Shown here piece after piece: positions 53,191 through 63,741 of a stretch of DNA of 64,000 bases. The position numbers and the translations under genes were made by a program. Source of the stretch: Alteromonadaceae bacterium M269 (GTDB taxonomy: Bacteria > Pseudomonadota > Gammaproteobacteria > Enterobacterales > Alteromonadaceae); assembly GCA_004353515.1 (NCBI GenBank), contig SMNZ01000003.1, positions 186,001-250,000 of the forward strand. The letters run 5' to 3'. Each line of letters opens with the position of its first letter. The stretch's first letter is position 1. Below the pieces are notes generated by a model that saw nothing but the letters and a program-made list of their open reading frames with translations, made no database searches and was not told the origin of the DNA.

Positions 53191-54042
53191 CTAAACAGAG
53201 AAGGGATATTGAATTGCTGGATGATGTTCATAGCCTTCGATATCAAAATCTTCCATAGTGACCCAAGTTTGCAGGTCTTCCAGTGTTTTAATCTCGGGGT
53301 TTATCTTGAGTATCGGAGAGGCGTATGGCTCTCTTTTTAATTGCACATCACGCATAAGTTCGAGTTGATCTTCGTATATATGGTTGTTCACAATCTTGTG
53401 GTAAGCCTTACCGGGTTTGAGCCCAGTAATCTGCGCCATAATAGCTAGCAAGAAATAAACTTGAACCATATTAAAGTTCAAGCCGAGCGGAACGTCACAG
53501 CTTCTCTGAGTTGAATTAAGGTATAAGGTATCGCCTAATACTGAGAAGTGGTGGCTATACATGCATGGGCGCAAGCATCCCAAATGAAACGCCGCAGGGT
53601 GATAGAAGGTAATGATTTCACCTCTGTCATCTTTACCTGCTTTTAGGTCGTCATATACCTTCTGAATTAAATTAACACTACCACCATCAGGTTTGGGAAA
53701 GTTTGTCGCGACAGCTCCGTATATAAAACCGCAATCATCTGTCCCCTTCCTGACAGGGTTATTAAGCCATGCTTGGTTTTCATTAGCATTGGCGTCCCAG
53801 GTTTTCGTTCCCAAGTCACGAAATTGCTTAGCACTTGTATAGCCTCTGATATAACCGATCATTTCAGCAATAGCTGCTTTGTAAAAGCTCTTACGAGTCG
53901 TGACAAGTGGGAACTCACCTTTATCAACATGATAAGTCAAGTCGTGATTAATCAGTGTTAAACAGCGTTTCCCAGTACGTTCGTTGTCAACCCAAACACC
54001 TTCATTGATGATGCGGTGACATAGGTCTAGATATTGTTTCAT
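53191..54042 (-). CDS. thyA: Thymidylate synthase
   Basis: Methylates dUMP to dTMP with methylene-tetrahydrofolate. The 283-residue protein has the nucleophile Cys in [16 protein letters not shown], the [12 protein letters not shown]-type motif here as [20 protein letters not shown], and the dUMP-binding region [16 protein letters not shown]. The N-terminal RTGKRCLTL and FPLVTTRK are also present. It is the first core gene to the right of the accessory island. Confidence 0.96.
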   Translation of the reverse strand: MKQYLDLCHRIINEGVWVDNERTGKRCLTLINHDLTYHVDKGEFPLVTTRKSFYKAAIAEMIGYIRGYTSAKQFRDLGTKTWDANANENQAWLNNPVRKGTDDCGFIYGAVATNFPKPDGGSVNLIQKVYDDLKAGKDDRGEIITFYHPAAFHLGCLRPCMYSHHFSVLGDTLYLNSTQRSCDVPLGLNFNMVQVYFLLAIMAQITGLKPGKAYHKIVNNHIYEDQLELMRDVQLKREPYASPILKINPEIKTLEDLQTWVTMEDFDIEGYEHHPAIQYPFSV

Positions 54043-54044
54043 TA

Positions 54045-55430
54045 TTACCCTGTAGAGCTTAATTGTGCGTTAGCAGACTTGTTCTGTTCTTCTATATGGT
54101 TAATCTGCTTTCGTATAGACCATAAGAATAAAAGGCTTGGTATTACCATCAACGCGGTAATGATGAAGAATAATGACCAATTACCATCCATCCAGTCAAC
54201 CAAGATGCCACTAGTTGATGCCAATAATGTTCTGCCGAAATTACTGATGGAAGCCATTAACGCGTACTGCGAAGCAGAGAAAGTGCTATTACACATTAGC
54301 GAAATAAAGGCGACCATGGCGACTGTTCCCCAAGCAGCAGTAAAACCATCGACGATAATTGTGGCCAAAAATAATGATTTATTAGGCCCGACGATTGCCA
54401 TGGCTGAGAACATTAGGTTGCTGCCAGCCATCGCTATTCCGCCGACTAAGAGGCCTTTGACTATGCCGTATCTGATGTTCACCATGCCTCCTAATACAGA
54501 GAAGATAATGGTTACCCACCAGTTAACTAATTTTGAATACGCACCAATGTCGCTATTACTGAAGCCCAGCTCTTTATAGAATACTAGAGACATTTTGCCG
54601 AGAAATGCTTCGCCAATCTTGAATAGGAAAATAAACAGCAATATGGATAAGGCAAGCCTGACGCCATTGCGTTGGAAGAACTCTCTAAAGGGTTCAAAGA
54701 GGGTAACAAGCAGCCAGTTAAGAATCCTCGAAAAGACCGAATTAGAGATACCCTCAGAGCTTAAATAGGATTGGTAGCGAGCTTCTGCTTCTTTCTGTAT
54801 TTTTTCTCTTAACGTTGTTGGTTCTTTGGCCAGGAGAGTAAATACGCTAATTACGGCCATTATGGCGGCAAGCAGGTAGTAAATATCATTCCAGTTCCAG
54901 TTCGGAGAGTCCACGACGAAAAATGGAATAGCCCCTAAACCACCGTAACCTGTCCACCAACCAGCGGTCGCTACCGAAGCTGCGGCTGTCATTTTTTCAT
55001 GTTCATTGGCTTTGATAATGTCTATTCGATAAGCATCAATAGCAATATCTTGCGTAGCTGATGATATAGCAATCCCCAGGCTTACTAACGCGATCATAAA
55101 GAATTGCTGTTGGATGGGTATTGTCGCTAAAACAATGCAGCCAAGAATGATCAAGAGTTGAGTCGAAAAAATCCATCCACGCCTCTGGCCCAATATTGGT
55201 ATCTTGATTTTATCCAGTAACGGCGACCAGCAGAAATTAAAGGTGTAAGCGGTAAAAACAAGACCAAATAAACCAATAGCTGAACGGCTTAAACCTTCGT
55301 CTTTTAGCCATGCGGTCATAGCAGAGCCAATTATTATCCATGGGAAACCGCTAGCAACACCAAACATAAAAACAGTTAAAAGGCGGCGGTCGAGGTAATG
55401 TTTAAACAAAGGTTTTATTTGAGCAATCAA
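54045..55430 (-). CDS. AmpG-like MFS transporter
   Basis: A 461-residue permease with about 12 membrane helices. The opening [40 protein letters not shown] and [16 protein letters not shown] are characteristic of the AmpG muropeptide importer family. AmpG brings GlcNAc-anhydro-muropeptides into the cytoplasm for wall recycling. The start is TTG 55430 with GGA six bases upstream; no ATG occurs before the first membrane helix. It is two bases upstream of thyA, so the two may share a transcript. Confidence 0.85.
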   Translation of the reverse strand: MIAQIKPLFKHYLDRRLLTVFMFGVASGFPWIIIGSAMTAWLKDEGLSRSAIGLFGLVFTAYTFNFCWSPLLDKIKIPILGQRRGWIFSTQLLIILGCIVLATIPIQQQFFMIALVSLGIAISSATQDIAIDAYRIDIIKANEHEKMTAAASVATAGWWTGYGGLGAIPFFVVDSPNWNWNDIYYLLAAIMAVISVFTLLAKEPTTLREKIQKEAEARYQSYLSSEGISNSVFSRILNWLLVTLFEPFREFFQRNGVRLALSILLFIFLFKIGEAFLGKMSLVFYKELGFSNSDIGAYSKLVNWWVTIIFSVLGGMVNIRYGIVKGLLVGGIAMAGSNLMFSAMAIVGPNKSLFLATIIVDGFTAAWGTVAMVAFISLMCNSTFSASQYALMASISNFGRTLLASTSGILVDWMDGNWSLFFIITALMVIPSLLFLWSIRKQINHIEEQNKSANAQLSSTG

Positions 55431-55691
55431 GGCATTCCAAGCTCATTAAAAAGTATTGAGAGATACTATCAAAAAAAGCAGTCGTGAGAGGGTGAAAACT
55501 TATAAAACTGATTATTTTTTTGTATGGGAAAGTTAACCTTTTATCTGCTTCTCAATTGTTGAAAGCCCTGAAATTAGCATCTTGATGTAATTCGGAAATA
55601 TAAGTATAGAGTGGCTTAGTGAGTGTCGTGAATGGGTGGAGCTAATTAAGATATATTTTCAAAGATGAATGACAAATGGACGCTGAAGGTC

Positions 55692-56015
55692 TTAGGGGCG
55701 AACGCCCACACAGTCGAGAGGAATTTGTCCTTCGCCTTCCAGATACCCCATACAAGTTTCTAATTCGCTACGGAGATATTTATCAGTGAGTAATTTAGCT
55801 TCGGGCCAAAAATGTATTTGGTGCAGTAAATGCCAGAAGACACGCTCTTTATGGCTGTAGGGAGCCGAGGCATCGAATTTGATATGATTCCATTCTTCCA
55901 TCGTATCCCAGAAGTACAAATCAAGCTCTGCGTAGTTAATTTGCCGACGCCAGAATGCGCGTACGTAAAACGCCAGTTGCTTTGATTTACTCTTAATGAA
56001 ATAGTCGATAGTCAA
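55692..56015 (-). CDS. Conserved hypothetical 107-residue protein
   Basis: A Trp/Tyr/His-rich cytoplasmic protein: FYVRAFWRRQINYAELDLYFWDTMEEW, then KERVFWHLLHQIHFWPEAKLL, and the ending EGEGQIPLDCVGVRP. Similar short proteins are, to my recollection, common in marine gammaproteobacteria without a known role. The only available start is TTG 56015; no in-frame ATG exists upstream before a stop. The dense aromatic composition argues that it is a real gene. Confidence 0.7.
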   Translation of the reverse strand: MTIDYFIKSKSKQLAFYVRAFWRRQINYAELDLYFWDTMEEWNHIKFDASAPYSHKERVFWHLLHQIHFWPEAKLLTDKYLRSELETCMGYLEGEGQIPLDCVGVRP

Positions 56016-56218
56016 CGCAATTACACAACGTTTGGTTTTATAATAATTACACTAAAGTATAGTGCAGTGTGATGTATTTTTCAGTCACACAAATAGAACT
56101 TTTTGATCACATGAACTGGAGTTAGAGGCGAATAAGATCTTAAAAAAGATCTGTACTTAAGATAGATTTTTGCTACGCAAAGTATGAAAAACGAGACCTA
56201 AGATCTAGTTTGGGTAAA

Positions 56219-57118
56219 TTACCATCCCATATAGGTTAACCAACCTACGATTTGCTTTGTCATGTATCTATGCTGGCCTTGTCCTATGGGCATACCGATA
56301 AGTTCTACTTGTCGAAAGTGAAGCTTTAATGCTTTGGCCGCAGCAATTTTTCTTCGTTCTGCAGTTGATAGAGTCCATTTGTTATCCCACTGGTTGTATA
56401 GGTCTAACAAAGGCATACCGGCTTCGGCAAAATAACCTGCAATCTGTTTATTCAGATCCATTTGTGGCCAAAATGCACTGATCGAAACAAAAGCATCAGG
56501 CTCGGTGAGTAGCTGTTCATTATACATCTTAGCTAGCCATGCAGCAGTTGTCCCTTGAGCAACAACGACAACAAAACCAGGGTACTCAGTACTTTTTTCC
56601 AATAAGCTTTGCATAAGCAGTTGCAGTTGTCGTTGATGTGCGTCGAATCTCTCTTGGGAAAGAACTTGTTGCCCCTGATTCGGAAGCACCTCAACCGTCG
56701 GGGCTGTATCTTGAGGACTAACAACTGTATCTGATGCTGACTCACCTGAGATATCAATAATGGGAGGTGCTGCTAGTAAAGTCGTCCACCCATATTTGTT
56801 CAGTAGAGACGTCATCGGCGCTAATGAACGTGAACCCAGTTGTGTTTGACCAGTATCCGATAGCAGGATGACAGTTCCCTTAGATACCGCTATGTTGGAT
56901 TCTTGAATAACGACAGCAACTTCTTCTTCACCAACTAACCTAATTTCATACTGGTCGTCGGAAAGTCCGCGTTTAACGTCGTCCGTTTGCATTTGCAGGG
57001 GATCAAGTGTTTGTGCCACGGCAGGGTTAATAACGATAAAGCACAGAGTGAGTACAAAGTGATAAAAACCAAGCTTTGTTGTTAAGGTCATGCTCTTAGG
57101 TACGTTCGATATCGTCAT
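56219..57118 (-). CDS. DUF3530-family exported protein
   Basis: A 299-residue protein with signal peptide (FYHFVLTLCFIVINPAVAQ). The fold pattern (SKGTVILLSDTGQTQLGSRSLAPMTSLLNKYGWTTLLAAPP, VVVVAQGTTAAWLAKMY, MPLLDLYNQWDNKW) is alpha/beta-hydrolase-like and matches DUF3530. A typical GxSxG nucleophile is replaced by AQGTTA, so enzymatic activity is doubtful. Function unknown. A MITE-like element occupies most of the gap to rluA. Confidence 0.8.
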   Translation of the reverse strand: MTISNVPKSMTLTTKLGFYHFVLTLCFIVINPAVAQTLDPLQMQTDDVKRGLSDDQYEIRLVGEEEVAVVIQESNIAVSKGTVILLSDTGQTQLGSRSLAPMTSLLNKYGWTTLLAAPPIIDISGESASDTVVSPQDTAPTVEVLPNQGQQVLSQERFDAHQRQLQLLMQSLLEKSTEYPGFVVVVAQGTTAAWLAKMYNEQLLTEPDAFVSISAFWPQMDLNKQIAGYFAEAGMPLLDLYNQWDNKWTLSTAERRKIAAAKALKLHFRQVELIGMPIGQGQHRYMTKQIVGWLTYMGW

Positions 57119-57208
57119 GCCTTGTTATCGGTGCTTTAGCTCCATTTCTTTAGAGATGAAAGTCATATAGAGATATATGCTAAATCATTTTCAAGGTTAC
57201 CAGAGATA

Positions 57209-57407
57209 TTAGGGTCTGTTGATCTTTACTGTACAGTTTTGCAGCGAGTTGTTTTTTATTTAGACAAAGAAGGGACTGTGCAGTTTAGTCATCTCGGCTC
57301 TGGCGTCGTGTTTCGCTCTCGACAACTGCTCCATGCGTTGTTCTAATCGCGTACATCCTATACTTATAACTCATGCATCCGTGCAATCGTAAATAAACAG
57401 GCCCTAA
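57209..57407. repeat. MITE-like element, second copy of the 3644-3960 family
   Basis: Ends ttagggtctgtt (57209-57220) and aacaggccctaa (57396-57407) are inverted with one mismatch. The interior (gtacagttttgcagcg, ttagacaaagaag, catctcggctctggcgtcgt, catgcatccgtgcaatcg) aligns closely with 3668-3793, with a 55-60 base insert here (gacaactgctccatgcg...). Its right end overlaps the last codon region of rluA. Confidence 0.8.
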
Positions 57408-58066
57408 TAATCCTCAGCAAAAGGGCAATGGCTCTTAAAGTGCATAGGTTGTTGGGTATCTGGGTGTTCGAAGCTAATTTCCGTCGCATGCAGTTGCAAC
57501 CTGTCGGTCATAGCTAAAGCTTCGGGATGCGCGTACAACCTGTCTCCTAAAATAGGGTGCCCCATACTGAGCATATGCACTCTTAGTTGATGTGAACGCC
57601 CTGTAATAGGGTTCAGTTCAATCAAGGATTCATTGTCTTTATGTCCCAGTGTTTTCCAAAACGTTTGGGAAGGCTTACCGTGCTCATAATCAATTTTTTG
57701 TTTGGGTTTGTTTTCCCAATCTACGATCAGTGGCAAGTTGATCTCGCCAGAATCTTCCTGAGGCACACCATGTACTCGCGCTAAATAACGCTTTTTGATC
57801 AATCGCTGCTGGAAATAGGACGACAAAACACGGTGTGTTTGCTTTTGCAACGGCATAAGCATGATGCCTGATGTCGCCATATCTAAACGGTGCACAACAG
57901 TTGCGGTTGGAAATACTCGCTGAGCCCGTGTTTGCATGCTGTCCTTGAATTTGATTCCTGGTACAGACAATAAACCACTTGGCTTTTCCAGTACCAATAA
58001 GTATTCGTCCCTGTACAAAATACGTAAATAGGGAGTCATTGGTGGATGGTAATGAAGTAGCGCCAT
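57404..58066 (-). CDS. rluA: Dual-specificity 23S rRNA / tRNA pseudouridine synthase RluA-type
   Basis: Makes pseudouridine at 23S rRNA U746 and tRNA position 32 in E. coli. The catalytic motif is VVHRLDMATSGIML (Asp of HRLD, about residue 60), and ELNPITGRSHQLRVHMLSMGHPILGD closes the active site. Length 220 agrees with RluA and not the longer RluC/D. It overlaps the rapA stop by one base, as in E. coli rapA-rluA. The TAG stop codon (57404-57406) is provided by the terminal repeat of the adjacent MITE-like element. Confidence 0.92.
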   Translation of the reverse strand: MALLHYHPPMTPYLRILYRDEYLLVLEKPSGLLSVPGIKFKDSMQTRAQRVFPTATVVHRLDMATSGIMLMPLQKQTHRVLSSYFQQRLIKKRYLARVHGVPQEDSGEINLPLIVDWENKPKQKIDYEHGKPSQTFWKTLGHKDNESLIELNPITGRSHQLRVHMLSMGHPILGDRLYAHPEALAMTDRLQLHATEISFEHPDTQQPMHFKSHCPFAEDY

Positions 58067-60900
58067 TAGTGACTATTCACTACTAAACGGATAGCCTGTA
58101 GGCTCAACTTGGAGTCGTTAATGAGCACGCTCAGTTCTTCAATTTGATTCTGTAAGTAGGTGATCTCTTCCTGTCTCACAGACGGGTTTAGCTCGCTCAG
58201 GTGTTTCATTCGATTTAACTCACCACTTAAAAGTGATGTCATCTGGCTATGAGTCTGTGAACGCAATTTTGTTGCACGTTGAATCGCAAACTTCTGCGCA
58301 GCTTCGATGGCTTGCTTTATCTGCTTTTCAAGTGCCTGTATCAGTTGTGTCGCCATTTTAGGGTTGACGGTTGAAACGGATAACCAGGGTTTATCGACCT
58401 GTTGTCCTTGGCTATTAACGCGAATGGTAAAGGGCGTTGGCGGTAAAAAGCGTTTAAGTTGTAGCTCAGGACGGGCAGTCGCAGAAACTTCAAATAGACA
58501 TTCTAGCCAATAGCTACCTTGAGGCAGTTGTTTGTTGTTTGAAAGCGCAACAGATGCTTTACCCAGAGGCTCAGTCAGTATCATATCGAAAGCATGCTGC
58601 AACATTGGATGATCCCAACTGAAGAATTGCACATTCTCAAGTTGAATTGCCGTCGAGCGCTCGTAAGTGATAGTTGTTCCTTCTTCTCCCATGCCTGGCA
58701 ATTGACTGATCATGGATTCGGTTGGACGCAGAACGTAACAGCTATCGTCTTTTTCTTCTTGTAAAACACCTATGGCGTCAAACAAACGCGTCATAAAACG
58801 CTCTAGTGTCGGGCTATCATCGGATGCTTGAATATCGGTTAATAAGTCAGTGATTTTGCCTTTGCCAGAAGAGTTAAGCTCAAGTAATTTATCTCGGCCT
58901 GACTCAAGCTTGCGTTTCAATTGTTGATGTAATGTCGCAGTTTGAGCAATCAATTCATCTCTAATTGACTGTTCAGCATCGGCTCCGCTATCTAACGCCG
59001 ACAGAAGAAGCTCTTCAACTTCTGTATAAACCGTTGTGCCAGTTGGGCAGGTTTGCTCAAAGGCATTTAACCCTTGATGATACCAATCCAGTAAGAGTTG
59101 CTGTGCGCTATTTTCGAAGAAAGGTACGTGTATATTAACTTGCTCAGTTTGTCCGATTCGGTCTAATCGTCCAATGCGTTGTTCCAGCAAATCGGGGATC
59201 ATTGGTAAATCAAGCAAGACGAGATGGTGTGCGAACTGGAAATTCCGGCCTTCACTACCAATCTCACTACATATTAGCAGCTGTGCGCCATCTTCACTTT
59301 GGGCGAAATAGTTTGCTGCTTTGTCTCGCTCGACAATGCTCATGCCTTCATGGAACAAGGTACAGCGAAGAGCATGCTTTTGCTTAAAGTAATCTGCTAA
59401 CTGCATGGCAGTCGAAGCACTAGAGCATATAGTAAGGACTTTTTTTCCTTTTAGCTCGTTAAGCAATGATAAGAACCATTCAATTCGAGTGTCTTGTACC
59501 AGCCAATCGTTAATGACGTTAGGGTGACTCTCTGGGTGTAGTTTTTGTTTTAACGTAAGAGAGCTGTCATCTAACAGTGAGTTGTATATTTCAGGTTGCG
59601 CTAGTGGATACGCATGTAATTTTCTTTTGGGGAAGCCGCTGACGCTTGAACGACTGTTTCTAAACAATAGTCGTCCTGTGCCGTGCCTATCTATCAGTTC
59701 ATCTATCAGTGATTTTTTGTTTTCTTCTGATGCCAAGCTATCAGCGGTGACGGCTTCATCCAATAGGTTATTAAGATCCGCTAACTGCTCATTGCTCAAC
59801 GTTTGCTCTTCAAGCAGTGGTCTTATCGTTTGTGCAAGTTGTGTGTACTGCTGCTCTTCCTTGATGAAGGCATCGTAGTCATAAAAGCGATTGGGATCGA
59901 GCAAGCGTAGGCGAGCGAAATGGCTTTCATGTCCTAATTGATCAGGTGTCGCCGTTAACAGTAAAACACCTTTTGTTAAGCGGGCTAAGGTTTCGACTAC
60001 CTGATATTCCTGTGAAGGTTGACCCGGAGACCAAGTTAAATGATGGGCTTCATCAACTATCATTAAATCCCAATGTGCTTGGGTTGCCTGCTCAAAGTAA
60101 CGACTATTGTGAGTCAAAAAGTCTAGGCTACAGAGTACAAGTTGTTCAGATTCGAATGGATTTTCCTGTTCGCTGGAAAGTGCTTCACAGCGTTCTTCAT
60201 CAAATATCGAAAAGGCGAGGTTAACGCGCCTTAGCATTTCAACTAACCATTGATGGACTAAGCTAGAGGGAACGACTATAAGTACACGTTGCGCTCTGCC
60301 GGTTAACAACTGTTGATGAATAATTAAAGCTGCTTCAATGGTTTTACCTAGTCCAACTTCATCGGCCAATAAAACTCGTGGTGCAAAGCGTTGGCCGACT
60401 TGGTTCGCAATATTAAGTTGGTGAGGAATCAAGTCGACTCTGGCACCAACCAGACCAAGTAGTGGAGAAGTTTGGTGTTGATGCTGAAACTGCAAGCACT
60501 CTGAACGCAAATCAAACCACTTAGGGTGATCGAGTTGTTGCTGGAAGAAGCGCTGCTCTGGATCATCCATCTGGTAATGATGATCGAGGCGTGTTTCAAG
60601 CAATCTCTCTTTTTCTTGAGTGTCTATTCGTTGGCCAACGTAAGAGATAATATTTTCGGCTTCTTCTTTTTCTTCAACGACCATCTTCCAGCCATCGACG
60701 CTGGTGATGGTTTCTCCGATATCGAATGTGATTCTGGTGAGAGGGCTGCTATCAGCCGCATAACTTCTCTGTTCACCTGTCGCAGGGAATAAGATAGTGA
60801 GTGCTCTGCCTTGAGTGTCAACAATAATACCTAGCCCTAAGTCTGGTTCCGTGTTGCTTAACCATCGTTGACCCACGGCGTATAGGTTTTTTTGTTGCAT
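58066..60900 (-). CDS. rapA: RNA polymerase-associated SWI2/SNF2 ATPase RapA
   Basis: Recycles RNA polymerase from stalled or post-termination complexes. The 944-residue protein opens YAVGQRWLSNTEPDLGLGIIV, has helicase motif I in LLADEVGLGKTIEAALI, motif II DEAHHL, TATP, and the C-terminal lobe with SEIGSEGRNFQFAHHLVLLDLP and QRIGRLDRIGQ. ATG 60900 is used: GGAG stands seven bases upstream. The longer frame to 60927 starts upstream of that site. Confidence 0.96.
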   Translation of the reverse strand: MQQKNLYAVGQRWLSNTEPDLGLGIIVDTQGRALTILFPATGEQRSYAADSSPLTRITFDIGETITSVDGWKMVVEEKEEAENIISYVGQRIDTQEKERLLETRLDHHYQMDDPEQRFFQQQLDHPKWFDLRSECLQFQHQHQTSPLLGLVGARVDLIPHQLNIANQVGQRFAPRVLLADEVGLGKTIEAALIIHQQLLTGRAQRVLIVVPSSLVHQWLVEMLRRVNLAFSIFDEERCEALSSEQENPFESEQLVLCSLDFLTHNSRYFEQATQAHWDLMIVDEAHHLTWSPGQPSQEYQVVETLARLTKGVLLLTATPDQLGHESHFARLRLLDPNRFYDYDAFIKEEQQYTQLAQTIRPLLEEQTLSNEQLADLNNLLDEAVTADSLASEENKKSLIDELIDRHGTGRLLFRNSRSSVSGFPKRKLHAYPLAQPEIYNSLLDDSSLTLKQKLHPESHPNVINDWLVQDTRIEWFLSLLNELKGKKVLTICSSASTAMQLADYFKQKHALRCTLFHEGMSIVERDKAANYFAQSEDGAQLLICSEIGSEGRNFQFAHHLVLLDLPMIPDLLEQRIGRLDRIGQTEQVNIHVPFFENSAQQLLLDWYHQGLNAFEQTCPTGTTVYTEVEELLLSALDSGADAEQSIRDELIAQTATLHQQLKRKLESGRDKLLELNSSGKGKITDLLTDIQASDDSPTLERFMTRLFDAIGVLQEEKDDSCYVLRPTESMISQLPGMGEEGTTITYERSTAIQLENVQFFSWDHPMLQHAFDMILTEPLGKASVALSNNKQLPQGSYWLECLFEVSATARPELQLKRFLPPTPFTIRVNSQGQQVDKPWLSVSTVNPKMATQLIQALEKQIKQAIEAAQKFAIQRATKLRSQTHSQMTSLLSGELNRMKHLSELNPSVRQEEITYLQNQIEELSVLINDSKLSLQAIRLVVNSH

Positions 60901-60981
60901 AATTTCTCCAGTATCACGTTGCACCAATTATAGCGGGCGCGGATTTTACCTTATTGGCGCGCTAGGATCTTCTTTTATTAC

Positions 60982-61047
60982 TAGGGCGTGTTGACCTTTC
61001 GTGTTCAAATTTTGTTCTAAATAAACGCGAAAGGTCAACACGCCCTA
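60982..61047. repeat. Short MITE-like palindrome with 20-bp perfect arms
   Basis: Arms tagggcgtgttgacctttcg (60982-61001) and the exact complement (61028-61047) flank a 26-base centre containing attttgttctaaataaa. That centre also occurs, inverted, in the right end of the element at 3644-3960. It is the smallest member of the family here and would form a strong hairpin between the divergent rapA and phoH genes. The rest of the 415-base gap holds a run of 11 A residues (near 61063) and AT-rich DNA. Confidence 0.8.
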
Positions 61048-61315
61048 ATGGTGTAACAAAACAAAAAAAAAAATTCGGTAATATTTAGTGAAATTGCAAC
61101 AAAAGTGCTCTATGGTGAGAGTATGAATTTATTTCATATCGCCTTTGGCATTATTCGTAATGCAACAATTAATCGCTGGCAGGTAATCACCTCGCTTAAA
61201 GGTGTTTTTTCGCTTCCAAACATCAGAAATAAATTCGCTTTTTTCATCCCTTTATCTACTCGTTTTACCACCGCTTTTTCTATATCTATTGCTTTTTTTT
61301 ACACTGGAGATGTTA

Positions 61316-62713
61316 ATGCTTGATAATGCAAAAACTGAGACAAAAATTTATGTACTCGACACTAACATTTTGCTGCATGAGCCTTTGGCTTTTATGTCAT
61401 TCAAAGAGCACGATGTTGTAGTACCGATGACTGTCTTAGAAGAGCTGGATTATATCAAAGACAGTAAAAAGGATGTTGCCCGAGACGCCAGAATGGCTAT
61501 TCGCTCAATGGAAGATGTATTGAGTGATGCCACGCCTGAACAAATCATTAGTGGTGTTTCCATGAAGGGCCTAGGCGCAGGAGATACTGCACCGACAGGC
61601 AAACTTGCGATTTTCTCAGATCACAGTATGGATAAATCCCATCAAGTCTTTACGAGTAACGAGAATGACAATCGCATTATCAACGCTGCACTGATGCTGC
61701 AAAGGCATAAAGCACCTCGACCTGTAGTTCTTGTGACTAAAGACATCAATATGCGCCTAAAAGCAAAAGGGGCGGGTCTTGAGAACGTTGAGGATTATCG
61801 CACCGATCAGTTGGTTAGCGACATTAAATTCCTGAGTAAAGGCTATTACCGTTTCGAAGGAAACTTTTGGGATAAGATTAAATCGGTCAATAGTCATACC
61901 GAAGGTCGAGATACGATCCACACTATTGAACGCAAAGAGCTGCCGGATGCTTACGTTAATGAATTCTTGTTAGACGAAAGTGAACATTTTGCAGCAGTCG
62001 TGGAAGCGGTTGATGATGAACAAGTCGATATCTTAGATTTAAGTTATGAGCGCCTGATGGGGCGCAGAGCTTGGGGAATATCGCCTAAGAATATAGGGCA
62101 GGGCATGGCGTTGCATGCTTTGCTCGATCCACATATCGATTTGATTATATTGACTGGGCCAGCAGGAAGTGGGAAGACGTTGTTGGCGCTTGCCGCAGCG
62201 CTGGAAATGGTGGTTGAGAAGAAAATGTATGACAAGCTGATTGTCACACGTAATACCCCTGAAATAGCTGAATCCATAGGATTTTTGCCGGGTACCGAAG
62301 AAGAAAAAATGGCGCCTTGGCTTGCTGCGATTACTGACTCACTCGAAGTACTGCATAAGAATGATGAAAACGTGAATGGCTCCATGAATTACATTATGGA
62401 GAAAGCCAATATTCAATTTAAGTCGATTAACTTTATGCGTGGTCGCAGTATCCAAAATTCCATTGTCCTTCTGGATGAATCTCAAAACCTGACGGCTGCA
62501 CAGTTAAAAACGATTATTACCCGCTGTGGTGAAGGAACTAAGCTAATTTGTAGCGGTAACTTGGCACAAATAGACAGCAATTACCTATCGCCGGTAACTT
62601 CGGGTTTAACTTATTTAGTCGAAAAGTTTAAAAACTTTTCTGGCAGTGCAACAATTAATCTGGATGGTGTTGTACGGAGCCGCTTAGCTGATTTTGCGGA
62701 GCGAGAGCTCTAG
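61316..62713 (+). CDS. PhoH-family PIN-domain ATPase
   Basis: A 465-residue protein with an N-terminal PIN ribonuclease domain (KIYVLDTNILLHEPLAFMSFKEHDVVVPMTVLEELD, later DINMRLKAKGAGL) and a C-terminal PhoH ATPase (Walker A LTGPAGSGKTLLALAAALE, SINFMRGRSIQNSIVLLDESQNLT). This is the PhoH2-type fusion of RNase and helicase. Start ATG 61316 is preferred since TGGAG lies seven bases before it and the PIN domain begins ten residues later. The frame upstream to 61202 encodes an unlikely hydrophobic lead. Confidence 0.92.
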   Translation: MLDNAKTETKIYVLDTNILLHEPLAFMSFKEHDVVVPMTVLEELDYIKDSKKDVARDARMAIRSMEDVLSDATPEQIISGVSMKGLGAGDTAPTGKLAIFSDHSMDKSHQVFTSNENDNRIINAALMLQRHKAPRPVVLVTKDINMRLKAKGAGLENVEDYRTDQLVSDIKFLSKGYYRFEGNFWDKIKSVNSHTEGRDTIHTIERKELPDAYVNEFLLDESEHFAAVVEAVDDEQVDILDLSYERLMGRRAWGISPKNIGQGMALHALLDPHIDLIILTGPAGSGKTLLALAAALEMVVEKKMYDKLIVTRNTPEIAESIGFLPGTEEEKMAPWLAAITDSLEVLHKNDENVNGSMNYIMEKANIQFKSINFMRGRSIQNSIVLLDESQNLTAAQLKTIITRCGEGTKLICSGNLAQIDSNYLSPVTSGLTYLVEKFKNFSGSATINLDGVVRSRLADFAEREL

Positions 62714-62816
62714 TTCTTCGGGCAGTCGCTCTTTTTGAGCTATACTGCTCTCACACTCGCTGTGAATTTATATACCCTAAAGCATTGATACGTTTAGAGG
62801 AGTTAAAAACGTTATT

Positions 62817-63728
62817 ATGACGGAAGACGAGCGCGCTAGTGTGCTTATTGTTGATGATGAACCCATCAACATTAGCCTGCTAGCCGAATTTTTATCGAAG
62901 GACTATCAAATTTTATTTTCGACATCCGGTGCTGAAGCGATTGAATTGGTGAGAACCAAGCGTCCGGATTTAGTCTTGCTTGATATTGGGCTGCCAGATA
63001 TCGACGGTTATGAGGTCTGTAAGCAGCTAAAAGCAAATCAAATGACGCAGAATGTCCCCATTGTTTTTTCTACAGCTAAAGACTCTACCGAAGATGAAGT
63101 GGTAGGACTGAATATTGGCGCCTCGGACTATATCACCAAACCCTACAATATGGAGCTCATTAAAGCGCGGGTTAAGAATCAGATTCGATTAAAGAAAAAG
63201 ACTGATCTGTTAGAACAATTGGCGAGCCTGGATGGTTTAACGGAGTTACCTAACAGACGCTATTTTGATGAGCATTTCGAATATGAGTGGCGTCGTTCGA
63301 TTAGAAGTAACATTCCAATTAGTATTGCCATGGTAGATGTTGACTACTTTAAGTATTACAACGACCACTACGGTCACTCTGTTGGCGACGAGTGCTTGCA
63401 AGCTGTGGCAAAAGAGCTTTCGAAGACGGCTAATCGAGGAACAGAATTTGTTGCGCGCTACGGCGGTGAAGAGTTTGTCTTTGTTTGGCCTGAAGTGAAT
63501 TTTGAAGAAGCGATGAAAGCATCTGAAGTAGTCCGGAGCAGTATTGAAGCGCTGAACATACCTCATGAAAAATCACCAATTGGGACAGTTTCTGTCAGTA
63601 TTGGGGTAGGTAGTACTCAGCCTTCAAGAGTTTCTAATCGACGAAACTTAATAGAGCATGCTGATGAATTACTTTATAAAGCAAAGCTGCAAGGTAGAAA
63701 CAGAGTTTTCGGTGCTCAATTGAACTAA
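62817..63728 (+). CDS. PleD-like response regulator with diguanylate cyclase domain
   Basis: A 303-residue REC-GGDEF protein. REC: VLIVDDEPIN acidic pair, phospho-Asp in DLVLLDIGLPDIDGYE, Lys in YITKPYN. GGDEF: ARYGGEEFVFVWP, active. The expected I-site is RGTE, not RxxD, so product inhibition may be weak, unlike the similar protein at 1099-2025. RBS GAGG lies upstream of ATG 62817. It follows phoH by about 100 bases. Confidence 0.93.
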   Translation: MTEDERASVLIVDDEPINISLLAEFLSKDYQILFSTSGAEAIELVRTKRPDLVLLDIGLPDIDGYEVCKQLKANQMTQNVPIVFSTAKDSTEDEVVGLNIGASDYITKPYNMELIKARVKNQIRLKKKTDLLEQLASLDGLTELPNRRYFDEHFEYEWRRSIRSNIPISIAMVDVDYFKYYNDHYGHSVGDECLQAVAKELSKTANRGTEFVARYGGEEFVFVWPEVNFEEAMKASEVVRSSIEALNIPHEKSPIGTVSVSIGVGSTQPSRVSNRRNLIEHADELLYKAKLQGRNRVFGAQLN

Positions 63729-63741
63729 TATTGGTACGGAA

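Noticed and set aside
61123-61323. 66-codon ORF with GGTGAGAGT upstream, overlapping the phoH start by eight bases
   Set aside because: The translation has no recognisable motif and the overlap with the phoH RBS suggests chance. It could be a coupled leader but nothing else supports it.
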